Assembly: GCA_014549065.1 (NCBI GenBank)
Contig: JACDOX010000023.1
Location: 2,235,980 to 2,299,979 of the forward strand
From: Cardinalis cardinalis
Taxonomy: Eukaryota > Chordata > Aves > Passeriformes > Cardinalidae
Direction of reading: 5' to 3'
DNA length: 64,000 bases
Shown: in pieces, positions 14,213-28,469 of the stretch
Layout: every line of letters starts with the position of its first letter
How positions within the stretch are numbered: the stretch's first letter is position 1
Notes under the pieces: model-generated
What the model saw: the letters and a program-made list of their open reading frames with translations, nothing else
Told to the model about the DNA's origin: nothing
Database searches by the model: none
Position numbers and translations under genes: made by a program

Positions 14213-15206
14213 AAATTGAGAATTCTCATGTGCATCTTGGGTTTGATTAGCATGGAATAGACTGGCACCTCCTCTTTTAGTCTAGGAGAAATATTATTAC
14301 ACTTTTTTTATTTTCTCCGCAAATATCAACAATCTATTACTGGCTTTTTAAGCTAAATTTCTGCAAAAAATTTATCCTCTAGACTCCCTTCTTGATATTT
14401 TATAGAAATGTGCATCTTAAGCATTAATCCAATAGACAAAAAAAATATTTTAGGACAGAGAAATGAAAATTGTTGTGGACTGTTGCAAACAATACTGAAA
14501 AATATTTCCTTTTTTTCAGGCTTCAATTACACTGAAAAATATTTTTCCTTTTGCTATAATTAGCATGTATCTCTCTCATATGTATTTTTAATGAACAAAT
14601 TGACATGATAAAACAGACTGATCCTGATGGAGCACAAAAAAGTTCCCTAAAGACCCAGTTGTGACCTTAGATGGGGCGATTATTTCTGACCTGAGTGTTC
14701 AGAACATGTTCAGAACTAATGGCTGCTCCCTGGCAGCTCATTCTTATTTGTTGCTTTTTTTTGGTTTTTTTTCCATTCTGTGTCAGGACTGGGTAAATTT
14801 TGTGCTGCTTTTTCAAACATCTCCTCCCTGGTCATCTCTTCCCATTGCAATTATATTGCATTCAACTTGGCATTTCAACTTTGTCCTGGCAGTGCTGAGC
14901 TGTGATCGATCTCCTATCACAGGACAGGCTGCCTGGCAGGGACTGCTGTCTGTCTCCAGCTGCCCTCAAAGAACAGAGCATTTAATTGTCCTCTTGGAGA
15001 TTGGGGCATTCCTAGCAGCAGAACCAGGCAGTGCTTTCCACTTGGAGCTCTGAAGGCTGGAGACTTGCAGAGCCCAGAGGAGAACAAGCTACCCCAGATC
15101 TAAATAATCTCGGAGTAAAGGTGAAAGGAATCAAAGGAAAAAAGTAGAAAGGAGACATATGGGAGGGAAGGAGACAATGGAGATGGTATGAGGACAGGAA
15201 AGTACC

Positions 15207-15229
15207 AAAAAAAAAAAAAAAAAAAAAAA
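15207..15229. repeat. Poly-A tract (23 A)
   Basis: An uninterrupted run of 23 A. No element body was recognised on either side. Confidence 0.95.
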
Positions 15230-16896
15230 TGGAAAACCTCTATGAAGGACAAGGAACTGATATCATGTGAAATAAGAGTTTCAAAGGATAAAAAGCATTC
15301 CCTGCTGTGCTGCTCCTGCACCTGCCAGAGTGATGCAACAGCACATGTTCAGGCACCTCCTTGTTTGAGGAGTGTCAGTGAGGTCCAACTTCCCTGTATT
15401 CCCCATACCAGGAGGTTTCAAATGTTACTTTAAACTGTTCATTATTTGGAGAAGAGGAGGAGACACAGACCCCTGAGGACTAAGATCCTTGTTTGTGACC
15501 CAGCCTGGCTGCAGAGCCAGAACCAGCTCTGCTTTCTCCCTGGTCTGGGCATGGGGTCTGCAGCCCTGGGAGTGGGGAGGGGGATTTCCTAGGATGAGAA
15601 CAAGGAGCTATCACAGATGAGTGATTTGCAAAGCCAGGACTCATCCCACTATACTTAATCACCTGCAATTTAAACATCTAGTCCAGGTAAGTTGTCTGGG
15701 CTGCCTCCCAGATCAGTNGAGAGATCACTGCCCATGTAAGACCTCTCATCCTTTGACAGACACTTCTCTATAAGACTGGGGAAAATATTAAATTGAAAAT
15801 TCTAAAANTTCAAAAGGAAATCAGTCTCAGTTTCAGGATCCAATTGCTAGGGATTAGTCTGATATTACTAAAGTCTTTGTATCAAACAACTCAAAAGGCC
15901 ATCTGGGCTGGAATCAGAAGCCTAAGAGCTCATCAGCTCAGCAGCCTCTTACCACTCTCTCTGAATTGTTGCATTCCTCATAAAAACATCCATAAAGTGC
16001 CATAATGAATTATGTTGAAATAACCACCAGATTATCATGTGCTAGCATGTTAACTTTCCTAGCTGAATTGCCATTAATGGGATTAAATGTGCACATTTTC
16101 CATGTTTGTCTCTATATTTGCAAAAGTTCTTTCTCTTCCCTCTTTATATTATTTACATTTTTCTTCAACTACCACATTTTCTAGGCTTGTGAAATAATCA
16201 CAGAAGTGAGGAACAGTCTGATGTTACTTGCTGTAATTAAGCAAGATATTAAAGGTTTTTAAATAACAGGCCCTTTTTAAAAAAACAAAACAGACTGTAA
16301 CTTCTTGACTTAGTCTGAATTAAATCCAGGAAGGGCCAGATAGGGGAAGACAAGACCAGAATAGAGGAACCTCCGGAAAAATAGTGACTCTTCCATGACA
16401 TCAATCACTTTTGGGGAAAGCAAAAGCTCGTTAAATTTTATCAATTAATCTGTAAATGAAAGGTTGAAGGAGATTATCATCTCAGTTTCTTTTAAAGGAA
16501 ATAAACTTCTAGACTGGAAAAGATGCTATGAGCTGTATATTTCTCTGCTGTACATTATTTTTCAAGTTCTGAAAATTCCAGAGGATAACCTACACTGTAG
16601 ATGCATTTNTATTTTGCTGGATGGTCAGAGGTGCCCTAAACCTCATTGTATACAAACTAAAATAAGTGAAATTTAAAAGTTCTAACCTTTGCCACAGAGA
16701 AGTAGCACTAACTGTTATTAATGAAATGCTGATAATATTAGTAGATAGAAGATGCAAAGTTTGGCATGTGCCAAGCACAGCTGTTTGCTGTCATGCAACC
16801 TCAGAGAATAATGTCAAAAACTGTTGCTGAAATAGTGGATTGGTAACACGTATGCAGTGAAGCCTCATTCCCTGCTAAGATTTCATTTTTTCTTAC

Positions 16897-17051
16897 CTGG
16901 TCTCTTCTGTAGCTATAAAGAAACCATCATCTGAAGCATCAAGCCAATTTTGCCTCTGTCTCTTGATCACTGGAATGGTGCTGGTCTTNATGGCACTTGC
17001 ACTGGCTTGCAAGGCCTTCCCATTAGTCATGTGGATGTGGGGAGCAGCATG
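16897..17051 (-). CDS. MTA3: MTA3 long-tail exon: second RBBP-binding-like motif
   Basis: This 155-nt exon encodes 51 residues plus two bases. It begins HAAPHIHMTNGKALQ, passes a basic cluster (IKRQRQ) and ends NWLDASDDGFFIATEET. The core corresponds to the MTA1 C-terminal segment with KRRR, NWIDAPDD and ATEETR, which is the second RBBP4/7-binding site and overlaps a nuclear localisation signal. The acceptor is ATGATTTCAG, the donor GTAAGA, with phase 0 in and phase 2 out. Position 16989 is an N, leaving one codon as Ile or Met. The shorter mammalian MTA3 protein lacks this segment. Here it would be reached only by splicing through the 32-nt microexon or directly from another exon. Confidence 0.9.
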
Positions 17052-20000
17052 CTGAAATCATAATAAAAGGAGAAGGTGTCTGTCTGAGAATAAGCATAAT
17101 TCCATTAACGAATTCTGCTGCACAGGGCAGCCTACACACGTCTGAAAACCTGGCTCATCTGCCTCAATCAGCACCTGGGGGCAAGGTAACAACCAAAATG
17201 TGCCCATTGACATGTTTTATGCATAGGTTTTAAAGCTGTTTAAAAACTGAATTAACTATTGGTAATGCCATTTTATACAAAAATATATTGAGGCATGAGT
17301 CAGTGCTATGAACTAAGCAATTCAGAAACAGAAACCCATTGATTTTAGGAGGGAATTAACATTTTCTGAGCAAAAAAACTAACATCCCAAGCAATGAGAC
17401 ACAAGACCTATTTTTTCATCCAACTATGGCATTAAACTAATTTCAAAAAATGCATACTTCTCACTTTGCAGGTCCTTACTCTGCCTGTTTTTGTTTTTAA
17501 ATAGAAGTCACTGAATAAGTGTTTTGGTCCTGCCCTTAACCTGAACAGAAGCAGGAAAATGAAGGTTTATATCACCATGTTGATACCATGGTTCTTAGGT
17601 TTACCCACTGGTCTTTATCTAGTTAGAGCTACCTGCAATACATCTGCATTCGTTTCACAGCTGATAACATCAAACTGAAAATGATGCATTGATTTTCCAC
17701 TCAACCTTTACCCGGAGTAACTGTGCAATGAGAGCAAGTACTCAGATCTAACACNAGAGGAGAGAGTGGAAATGTTTTCTGTATCATCTGTAGCTAATGT
17801 TTTGGAAGAATACACCATGACAAAAACGTTAATCTTGGAAATCTTAATCTTGTTTCCCACATAATCGATTAGCAGCAGGACTAACAACAATCGGACAGAA
17901 CCAGTTACGATAGAAGACATTATACAAAGATGAAAATTTGCTTACTTTATCTCTCATGGATTCAGCATCATGTTTTCTTAGGAAGAAGTACTATTTTCTT
18001 GGTAAAATAACACCAGTATCCCACATTACTGGTAGCATTTTTGTAACATTCCTCCAATGCACCCAGTGCTGCACATTTGTGGGAGTAGCCCCTAATTTGG
18101 GGATCAGCACCACAGTCATGAATAAGGAAGGGACTGGTAGCACCCACAAAAGCAGCAGAACAGAGCACAGAACTGATCTCTTAAGTCATGTCATAATAAG
18201 ATAAAATAGCCAGAAAATATAAACACGTAGAACAAATTTTATGCATTGGACAAAAAATTTCCATCTATTCATTATGCTGCTGTGAGTAACTGAGCCATTT
18301 CCTCTGTGATTCCTTAGATCTCATGTAACAAAACCAAACAAGAAGAGGAGAAANAAGATATCATATTTGAGTGAGTCACATATTAATCTTTCTTAGAGCT
18401 AAACTATTTCCCTTTGTCTTAAAAACAAAGAAGATTTAGAGTGAATTTAATTGTTGCACATAGGATCATNAATCTATCTTTGTAGCCCTTTAAAAATATT
18501 TACTTTTTTTTCCATTTTTCCAATCAGTGTCTAGACTGCAGTTTAGCTTTCACATATTTTTTCATATTGGCTCTAATGGGGAAAAATACTTAAAAGACAT
18601 GCTACTAGAAGTAATTCAGCTGTTANTTAGATTAAATTCAAGATAAAGAACATAGGTCCTATGAAATTAGAAATTCATGAAAGTTTTTAACTGCTGATCT
18701 CTTCTTGTACGCAGTGGGTGGTGCTCAAAAAGAGAGTAAGGAGTCATGCATGGAAAACATTGCCACACATCAGATTTCCCATTCAGTATTTGTATCTGGC
18801 AATTTCCTGGCCATGCACTACAGAGGAGCATTCAAGNGCTCCAATGGTATATTTTTGTGGTGCTTCCCTATTCAATAATGGGTTTAAAGTATTCATGTAA
18901 TGATTCAGATCTTTTCCCAGGCTCCTTTCTAGTACACCATTGAATGTTTCCTTTAGTCAAGATAAGAAGTGCCAGCAAAAAAGGTCCAGAAAATGTACAA
19001 GGTACAAAAAGTGTCTTTCCTGTGGCATAAACTCTGAAAAACAGTAAAGCCTGATGGAAAAAGTACTTGTCTTTTCACAACACTTTCTCCCCTGGCAGAG
19101 CCAGATATTGCAACTAATTCTGCACTTCTGTTTTTTCTACTTTTATTAGCCCCTAACCCTCACTCCAGGCAAGAGATAACATTATAGAAAATGACACAAG
19201 GCCTACAATATCATCTCATTTCTATTGCATCAAATTGGTTAGAATTTTCTCTTTTATTTCCTTTCTACCCCAGCCCTTTCAAGCTATTTGAAGAAATTAA
19301 TTACATTTCACAGAAGGATAAGAGAAAATAAGACCATTGTTCTCCAGTCTGTGCTAGGGACCACATTAATTTCAAGTTAATAAAAACAATNGAAGCTCTT
19401 GACCAGGAAATCAATTCATTAGTTCCTCTCAAAAAATATATTCACCAATGCATGTGAAAATGAGCATTCAATGGCACTGTCACACTAATATCAACACCAA
19501 GAACAAAGTGAACTTTCATACAAAGTATTCATTAAATGTTTTTCTTTTATGAGGATGATGAACTCAAATTTTCCCTCCTAGAACACAGTTATGCCAGAAA
19601 GGTTATGAAAGCCTCAAGAAGACTCCCTGTGCTACCACAGAAGTCCTTCTCACTTAAAACTGCTTGCAAAAAGCTTCAGTAATTTCCTCAGAACACCACC
19701 GTGTGCAATCAGCTCCTCTGCTTTGATTTTGACTGTGTACATCACTAATGAGCTGTGCTCTGAGTTTGCAACACAGCCCCTGGTGTTAAGNGTCTGCATG
19801 CCAGGGCCTCAGTTTAATCAGAGCAGCACCTGAGCATCAGGAGTTTTCATTGTGGACAAATGTTCCTCTGTGATGAGTGACTCCTTTCTCCCAAGTTCTT
19901 CACCTCAGTCTGAGCACATTCGCTGAGATCTCTTGTTTCTCTGGGACAAAACTGTCCCATGCTCAAAAGACATNAGGAGAAAAAACTTTGAGTGCACTTG

Positions 20001-23000
20001 GAAGAAAAACTTCTCAAGACAAAGGGAGTTCTGATTCAGGCAAACTTACATCCCTTAAAGAACACAAATATTTAAGTGATCAAGGGGTTATCTCTGGGAA
20101 GAGTCTCACCTGTCAAACAGGTGGTGTCCAAGCTGCAGAGTGAATGCACCCTCAGAGACCAAAGACAATCCTTCCAAGATCTTCAACAAGGAGAACTTTA
20201 CATAAAGACTGGTTGTTGTGCAGCTCCACCTGCCCCTTGCTGATCCCTTTCTCTGCTGCTTGCAGGTGCTGCTCATCAAAACTCACCTGGCAGGGGCATG
20301 AATCTCCCATCTGCATTCATTTCACAGTGGAGAACTGAGACACCTCCAACTTCCAAGGAACACAGGTGATCCCTTCACGAAGCAGCTACAAGTCTTTGTT
20401 TTTGTCCCTGTCAAATCTTCTGGGAGCAGCAGCACTGAGTTACAACTGTAAATCATGTCTTTCAACACAAGGTACACCTGGCATAAGGCTTTGCTGTGGC
20501 AGGGAAACCAAGGAAATTACTGTATAGGATCACTATACATGTGATATCTGCTTTAGTGGCAGCTATGAGTCCAATNAAGTCTGGATAGCATCCTAAAAAC
20601 ACCTTTAACTAAAGTGGCAACTCAATATAGCATTTTTATTACCAAGAGTACATCTCCTGTCCTCNCTGGCTCCCAGAGAAGCACAAGGACACTGAGATGC
20701 ACTGTAAGACAAGAGAGGAATCCTGTACAAATTCAGAAATGGGACNCAGATCCTAAATTCCAGCTAAGGTTCTGCCTACAAGTTGCCCAGTTTCTACTGC
20801 TATATAATTGGTCAAATCTTTATTCATTAAGAGCCACTAAAAACTATGAAAAGACACTCAGGTCTGAAAAGACATTCAGCTTTGAAATAAAATACATAAC
20901 ATTCACAGTAATTAAAAGTGTAAAAATTAACAGTGAACATTTGTACTATGGCCAAAGGAATGTCTAACTGGACTAACATAAATTCCTAAGTGGATTTCAA
21001 TTTATGATTTCTTATGTTTTCCTCCATTGTTTCTAGAAGGAAAACATTTCTTTTGCCTTAAATTAACATTTAGAGGGTTTAGGGTTTTCTGGTTATATCT
21101 TTAACAAAACAAAAAAAAAAAAATCAATTGAAAGCAGAGCAAAAGAAGCTCTCTACAAGGAGAAAGAAATCACTAGAATAAATCANCTATGCTCAGATGA
21201 CTGGCAATAAGCCATATTAATTGGTTCCATATATTTTGCATTGACCTAATTATGCAATACATCATTTAAAACAAGTTTAGAATTACCTTAAGTTTAATCA
21301 GGTATTGATTCTCTTTTGCCACACCTGAGGTATTCCTATTTCCAAAGGGATTAGCATTATACCTTTAATAAGCATCAAGGCTGGGGGCTGGTTTACTTAC
21401 TCATAGAAATGTGAGATAAATGCAAAAATTAATACCCAAAATCTCTACACAGCACGAAGTTGCAAATGTTGATAATAGCATGCAGGCACACAACTGCTTT
21501 GGGTATAGAATTTCATTAAAAAACCCAAAGGCTATTAAAAATGAAACATGTTCNAACAACAGATCATATACAAGAAAATAACCAAGTACTCAACACAACT
21601 ACAACTTTGGAACCTCTGGATTTGCTACCAAACTTTTCACAAACACCTACAATAGTTGTAATGCTGAAGATTTTGTGTTTTGTGTGAAAATGCTGAAAAT
21701 GTAATGCTGTAATCACTATTCTGTGCAAGGGAAACAAACCCACCAAAAAACCCCAAAAGAAACAACCCTCCTAAAAGATTACAGCTGACTTGCCAAAGCC
21801 TCTGGGCCAAAATACTGCAATGTTCATAGTCCCTATTTGTCATCTTTGGCACACACAAGCTATATAACCTCTGAATATATCATGTCTTCAAAGGTATTAT
21901 TTTGAAGTAAACAGTTACTTATGAAAATCAGTAAATTAGTAATGAAAGATTAAGCTAGGCAACTATGCACAGAATAAAAGGAAATTTATTTTATAGTTAA
22001 AAGACAGCATGCTCTCCCTCTCCCGTCATCACACAGATGCTTAAAATATTTTCTGGGTTTTTATTTTTATGAACAAGAATCTGAAACAAAAAATAGGCAG
22101 CTATCATTGCATTTAAATACAGAAGAAAAATTCTTCTAACGTCCTCATAAAAACTGGGCTTTCTTTTTTAAGCAGAGCACACTATTCCTTGCTGGCTTTG
22201 ACTTCAGCAAAAATCTGAATCTTCAGAGACAAGATCAGATTTAATGCCTTACATTATTTCAACACCTATAAATGCAACTTTAAAGAAGTGCAAAAACTTC
22301 ACCTTGGTAAGACAAAAGTTCTTTTACATCAGAGCAACCAAGGCAGTAATACAAATTTGCTGTGGTACCTCTCACATTCTGATGACTACAGGTCATGCTT
22401 TAACTTTTTATGTTACAACATAACTAATCAGTCAGAAAAAGAGGACTTCATTTCAGAGTAAGTATTTATTGCAGTAGCATTTTACATTGGCTCTCAGCAG
22501 CATTGCTTTACTACATCTGTATTGAATGTATCATCTCATACTGTTTTTAATGCAAGGAATGTCATATTTCCTGGTTTTCCTGCCAGTTTCTACTTACTCA
22601 CTGGGGAGTAAGAAATTTTCTTTTGCACATTCAGTTATGCTTCAGACGCAGAGTAGAGCAGACATTGCTGTAACAATTTCTCACTAAGAAGAATACTTAC
22701 TTTTATTTCTACCATTATTTATTTAAGTGCAATGAACAATTACTGCACATTGACTGCAGAATATTCACTTGAGGTCTGAGCCATTTGAGCTGTCAGCAAA
22801 GAGGTCTAGAGAGGTTCAAAACACAGGAACCTCAGGAACTCATGTTATTTAAAAACCTTTTCTTTCTCTCTTTAAAAGGTAGGACACGTTTTAGTGTGTG
22901 AAAAAAATATAGACAGGAAAAACCCTCACTCTTTTGGCTCAGATTTTAGCTCAGATGTTCTGATATATCAATGGAAAAGAGAGACTGAGTATCTCCAGAG

Positions 23001-24237
23001 TACAATTGATAGGACAAAAAAGAGTAAAGGTAAAGCTCAGTGAAGGGCTCACCAGCTTCAACACAATTGCCCTGCTCTTTTCCCAAAACCAAAGCAGTAT
23101 GGAAAAAATATTGAAAAGTTTTTCAATCCCTTCCAAAATTTTATAACAGAGGAATACACTTGAATAACTAAGCATCTTCTCTGGAAATAGGTGTACTTAA
23201 AACAAATTCATGACCAAGAAGGATTAAATCACATCCGGTAGGAAACAGAAACATCACTTTTCCAGACATCTCTACTATTTTGAAATCTGTTGTGCTCTGT
23301 AGTCCTTACCTATTTATAATTCATTTGCACTAGATTATTAATGGCCATTGATGATAAAGGCAATGAACTATATTAACCCTTTATCCCCTGCAGAATGAAG
23401 AAATTTACCTGTCCCATAAATGCCATACATAAAGAAGATATAAACTTGAAGGGACACCTTAAAAACTGTAGGAATGGAAATAAACAAGCTCATGTCATGA
23501 TTTGCTGATGCTTATTCTAAAATTTCAACATTTGCCTCAAAAACTGGTATTTTTCAGAAGCAGAAAGCCCTCTTCTCAAACACTCACAGGACAGGCATCA
23601 GTCATAAGAGATTGAGAAAGGTTTTCTCTATGTGAATTGTTGTTCAGCCCTAACCTAACTTCATTATGAGTTTGAAAAAGAAAGTGATCACCATCTCTCA
23701 CCCTATAAAAATGCAAGATAACCACTAAGTGCATGGCATTTTTTTACATAAAGCTTTCTAATCTCATTTTTGAAGGTGTATCTATCCTCTTAAACACTTC
23801 CCGTTTCTGGAACCCAAATTATCAAACTCAAGGTAAAATCAGAAACTGGCCTCTGAGGAATGTTATGCAAAAAATTACTCAGCTTTTGTTCTGAAATTTA
23901 AATATGCTCTGCCCTGTGTGATATAGATAGAATGCATGAAATTTTATCGACATTAATTTGACATAATCAAAAANTCACTTAAACATAGAACATAGAATTG
24001 TAGTTGAATTTTTCAGCTATTCAAACAGACAGCACTGTTACGTCTTAAACTCTTTAATCTCTGATTTCTTCCCCAAGATTTCTCATGAAATAAAGACAGA
24101 ATAATTTTATGTCTACAGTGATATTGGAATATAAAAAAAAAAGTCAATGGCTTAGGATACTACTATATTTACTTCATTTTAAGGGAAAAAATCATAGCTA
24201 TAAGCAGATCAATACCTATAATCTCCTCTATACTTAC
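17052..24237 (-). other. MTA3 intron (7.2 kb)
   Basis: This intron runs from the GTAAGT donor of the 32-nt microexon to the TTTCAG acceptor of the second RBBP-motif exon. It is AT-rich throughout. I recognise no repeat element or further exon in it. Confidence 0.75.
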
Positions 24238-24269
24238 CATGATTGTTCTTGTTGTATGGCTGGATGATT
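24238..24269 (-). CDS. MTA3: MTA3 microexon (32 nt) in the long C-terminal tail
   Basis: This 32-nt exon has an excellent minus-strand acceptor (TTTTATTTTCCAG) and a consensus donor (GTAAGTA). Entering in phase 1 from the NGLE exon it completes a glutamate codon, encodes SSSHTTRTIM and leaves in phase 0. That is exactly the phase required by the HAAPHIHMTNG exon 7.2 kb downstream. I do not recognise the peptide itself from memory. Support comes from both splice sites, phase at both ends, absence of stops and position between two confident exons. It is probably alternatively spliced in the long-tail isoform. Confidence 0.78.
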
Positions 24270-27200
24270 CTGGAAAATAAAAAACCACAGCACATTAGAA
24301 TGTTTTCTTTATCCACAAAAGCCCTATGTTCTGATGCTCACCCTGAAGGCTAGGATGCTACTGCTCAGCTGCAACAATGAGCATATCAAAAATGCAGAGA
24401 CTGGAAAGATTTCTCATGAAATGAGCATGAGACTCATCATTGGTCCTGAATATATATGTCATGCTATAATATGCTGTTAAGTGCACTTGTTCTCTTTGCT
24501 TAATTATCCTCTTCTGCAAGAAAATATAAAAATGGAACTAATTCATAATTCATGTTTGAAGAAGTAAGGGCTTTTTCATTTTGCTTTCAACATATGGCAT
24601 CATGAAGGTTAGCTCTGCAGACAAAAATACAGATAGTATCAACATAATTCCATTACTATTCCCATTTCAAAAAAGAGGTTTATAAAGCTAGACAACCCTT
24701 TTTCTTAGCATTTTGAGGTAGATGCTCAGTTTGAAACTGACAAAGTTTTTGAGAAATGCAACATGCACAAAAGTTAATTATTGTCTCCCATATGATAAAT
24801 TAGGAGTCAATCAACTGAGCTCATGATTATATTTATACAAATTGCAGAGCAATCACTACTAGGCCAATAATTAACATAGATTTCACCTTGCTGTTTAACT
24901 CAGATTACTTTTGCTTTTTCCCTTCCCCAAGAACAGAAATCACATTATCTTTGGCTTTAAGATGTTACAGTTCACATATTAGAGATTTTGTTCTTTTTCA
25001 AAGCAGAGCAACTTCAGTAACAAAACATAAATTGTTAAAAAACCTGCAAGAAAACTCACTGCTGGTCTATAAGATGAAATATAATACTACCAGCAGTCTC
25101 ACAGACTTGCTCAAAAATTTGGATGGGACACCTTGTTTGCTATAGAGAGTTCTTAAGGAAGGGACATTCATCAAAACCACATGTTTTTATAAAATGCACA
25201 CAAGCCTGAATAAATTGAATCAGCAGAGTCTCACTTCTGCAAGCAAGATAAATTCTAAATAATTACTTTTTTTTCATTCTTGTTTTGGTTCCAAATTGCA
25301 ACTTACAGGGTTTCCAACTAGTATCACTTACACAAAGAATTCTTGAGGGATTTTATAATTGTTAAAAATTGTATAAAAGAGATTAAAAGGACATGAGAAC
25401 GGCTGCATNTCTCTCTCTCTCAAAAAGAAAAGNAATTACACTCTTAATGTGGCATTTCCCTTTCATTTTGAGGAGTCACATTAGTCTGAAGGTATAGTTC
25501 AATCACTGATAGAAAAAAGGTAGACCATTTGAAACATCTCAAACTATTTTTAAACTCCAACATTCAACAGAAATTCCAGTATCTAGTTTACATTTACATT
25601 TGTACAAGTCTTCATCCTTAGTCAGTTTTAAATAAGAAATATTTATATCACTAAGGTCACGTTGACTGTGCTGTAATGTGAGTACCTACCTAAAGCCAGC
25701 AATNTCTCAGTTGTGAGCTCCTCTACCAGCCTTCTTTTCCTCTCTTTTTTCGTGCAAAAGTTATCATATATAAATACACATTTAGGTCACCAGTCCTCAA
25801 GGCAATTTTTAAACTGGCAGTATAAGACCTAAATATTGTGGTAGTATACTGCTTCCTGATACTTGAACAAATTTGGCAATATTAGAGAGTAAGAGAAGAT
25901 CACAGCAGAGTGAAGAACTCTGTAATCTGTTACATTTTTATCTTCACAGTAATTTTTGTTATTAAAACATTTTTTTGGCATCCCAGTAAAATAACATTTC
26001 AGGACCTGAATATTCCTGGGAAAACACAGAGGCTGCATTAATGGAATAATAAATAACTGAGATGAAGATTCATTCAATTTATAAGCATAAATATCCAGAA
26101 AAAAGAAAAACAACCCAACCACCTTATCTCCAAGGGCACAATATTTCCTGAAGAATCCCGAACGAAGGCAGAATTATCCACAAAGTTAAACATAAAGAAT
26201 GGGGTTTCCTGTCTCTTGAAATACAGAAGAGATGCATTACAGAGTGCTTTCAGTCACTCCCAAAATGATTAAAGCCCACAAACAAAAATCCACATTTTTT
26301 TATACAGAGATATTTGAAATCTTCCCTCTTACTCAGAGGTGCTGTGCTTTTGGCATAGCTTTATATGCCAAATCTATAAAAACTGTGCTTAGCCATGATT
26401 GTCCCAAAATACACAGACATGCTCTCACTCAGTTGTCTGTGAAACTGAGATTAACTCCCTAAAATGAGCTGAGGAACAACTGAATTTTCCTGGAAATTGT
26501 TAAACAGTGTATTTCTGAAAAGAACCTGACAGACGCTATTAGTGCAGTGCCAGCAGCTGTCGACTCCAGGATATTACCATATTGATAACCTAATAATAAA
26601 ACCCAGCCAAGGAGGGAAAAAAATATGTTATATTTGTAAATATCCCTGTTATATCATGCAATAGACTCATTCTTTTTTTTTGCATGTATTTTTCTTGATG
26701 TAGATACTGAAATATCATCTAAGTTGCCAAACATCAGAGACCTGACTACATCCATAAGTACAAAAGTAGGCAAAGAATTGTTTAATAAGTAGATATAGTC
26801 AAAAGATTCTAGGATTAGCAAAGACTACTAATTAAGGTGTCATTGTCACACAATTTAAACTCTTATATACTCTGATACACAAATATTCAGACTTTAGAAC
26901 TGAACAGACACCAATTTCTTCCAGAAAATAATTACACCCTGACTTGGCACATTCTGAAAAACACTTATATATGGACACACTGGCCAATTTTGTGGAAAAC
27001 CTTTAACTAAGGCAACTAAGGAAGAAAGCCCTTGCTGAAAAANGCAGTTACACAGCATTAGAAACCTTTACAAAGGGTCTGCACACCAATGCAAACTCCA
27101 GCGCAGCTCAAGGGCATCAGATATTATTTCAAAACCACAAAATTCTTGGCGTTAAACAGGACAGAAAATAGAACTTTGGATTTTCATTTTTATCTGCCAA

Positions 27201-28394
27201 GTTCTACAATGCTTTAGGGAATTGATATAATCTGGCTTGAATTTTAGTGAAACTGGCACCAGTGGACACTTGGGTTATAAGTGAGTTCTTACAGCAAAGG
27301 ATGTTGCGCAGGACAGTGATCTGTACTNGGACCCCTGCAGTAGGGAGGGAACTCCAGGATGGAAATTGGTTCTCCCCTTAGGGCCAGTGAGTGCCAGGGA
27401 NGTGGAGTGCTCCATTTTAAGCAGAAGTGACCAGACATCATCATCACTAGCAAGGGTTTGTGTTGCTGTGATGTGGGAGTTTCAGTAAATTCAGTTGCAG
27501 TGCTGATAAGATGTTTATAAGTTTATTGTTGTGGAGAATTGATGCACCAACAACAGAAAATGCCTAAGATGCCCCTGTGCCCTTTCTACAACATATTTAT
27601 TTGAACTCAAACAGAAATAAGTAAGCTGTAGAAGACATTTCCTCACATTAGAATGTGCTTCAGCAACTATATTGATCAATCAAGTGCTTCTCCCTTTTCC
27701 AGGCAGTAGGACACCATAAAACTTCCCACTGTAAAACCATTTAAGGCTAAATCAGAAATAGTGTACTGCTTAGGGATGGTGTCAGCCACATAATTATTTC
27801 AAGTTTACATAATATTTCCCAGCAACATGCTATTTTTTGTTACATATCAGAACCCTTTTCCAGCTGTTTATGTGTTATTTGTATTTGTGATATTCTTTAT
27901 TTCTGCTGATAGAAAACATTTTCCTGGCCTTTCTCCTTTTTGTGTAACAGGGTCATTGACAATAATAATGGGTGAAACATGTCCTACTTCTAAAACTTCC
28001 AGAATAAATTTGCTTGAAGATAATGTGATTTTGACAGGTGGAAAATAAAGGCAGACTGGCAATATCAGAACTGTTCAATCCTAGCAACATCTCAGCATAA
28101 GACTTTAAAGGTTAATTTCACCCAGCATGGACCACTTTATGAAAAAATCTGAGAAAGGAAGACTGTTTCATTATTTCTCCTTCATTTGGGTTATGAATGT
28201 TTTGAGTAACCAAACATAATTGGTTTTTTTCCTTCCAGTTTGCAGCAATTGAACAAGTGGCATTTTTAATTCAAAAGCACTACTAAAAAAGTATAAATGC
28301 ATATGTATGTCTGATAGTAAGCATGATTTTAGAGGAAGACTGTTATTCTTCCAAGACAGAAATTTTAAACACTGAAGAAAGAATATCCAGATGG

Positions 28395-28403
28395 AAAAAA
28401 AAG

Positions 28404-28449
<46 letters not shown>

Positions 28450-28469
28450 AGGAAAAAAAAAAGAAAAAA
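28395..28469. repeat. Poly-A tract (44 consecutive A)
   Basis: An A-rich tract contains an uninterrupted run of 44 A at 28404-28447, followed by interrupted A runs. The flanks show no recognisable retrocopy or SINE body. The poly-Lys and poly-Phe open frames here are artefacts of the tract. Confidence 0.95.

Larger units (their letters stand above)
12190..16896 (-). other. MTA3 intron (4.7 kb, if the 28-nt exon is real)
   Basis: This is AT-rich sequence downstream of the ATEET exon donor (GTAAGA). It contains the A/T-rich tandem region at 14070-14212 and a 23-base A run at 15207-15229. No stop-containing terminal exon of MTA3 was recognised. Confidence 0.6.
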
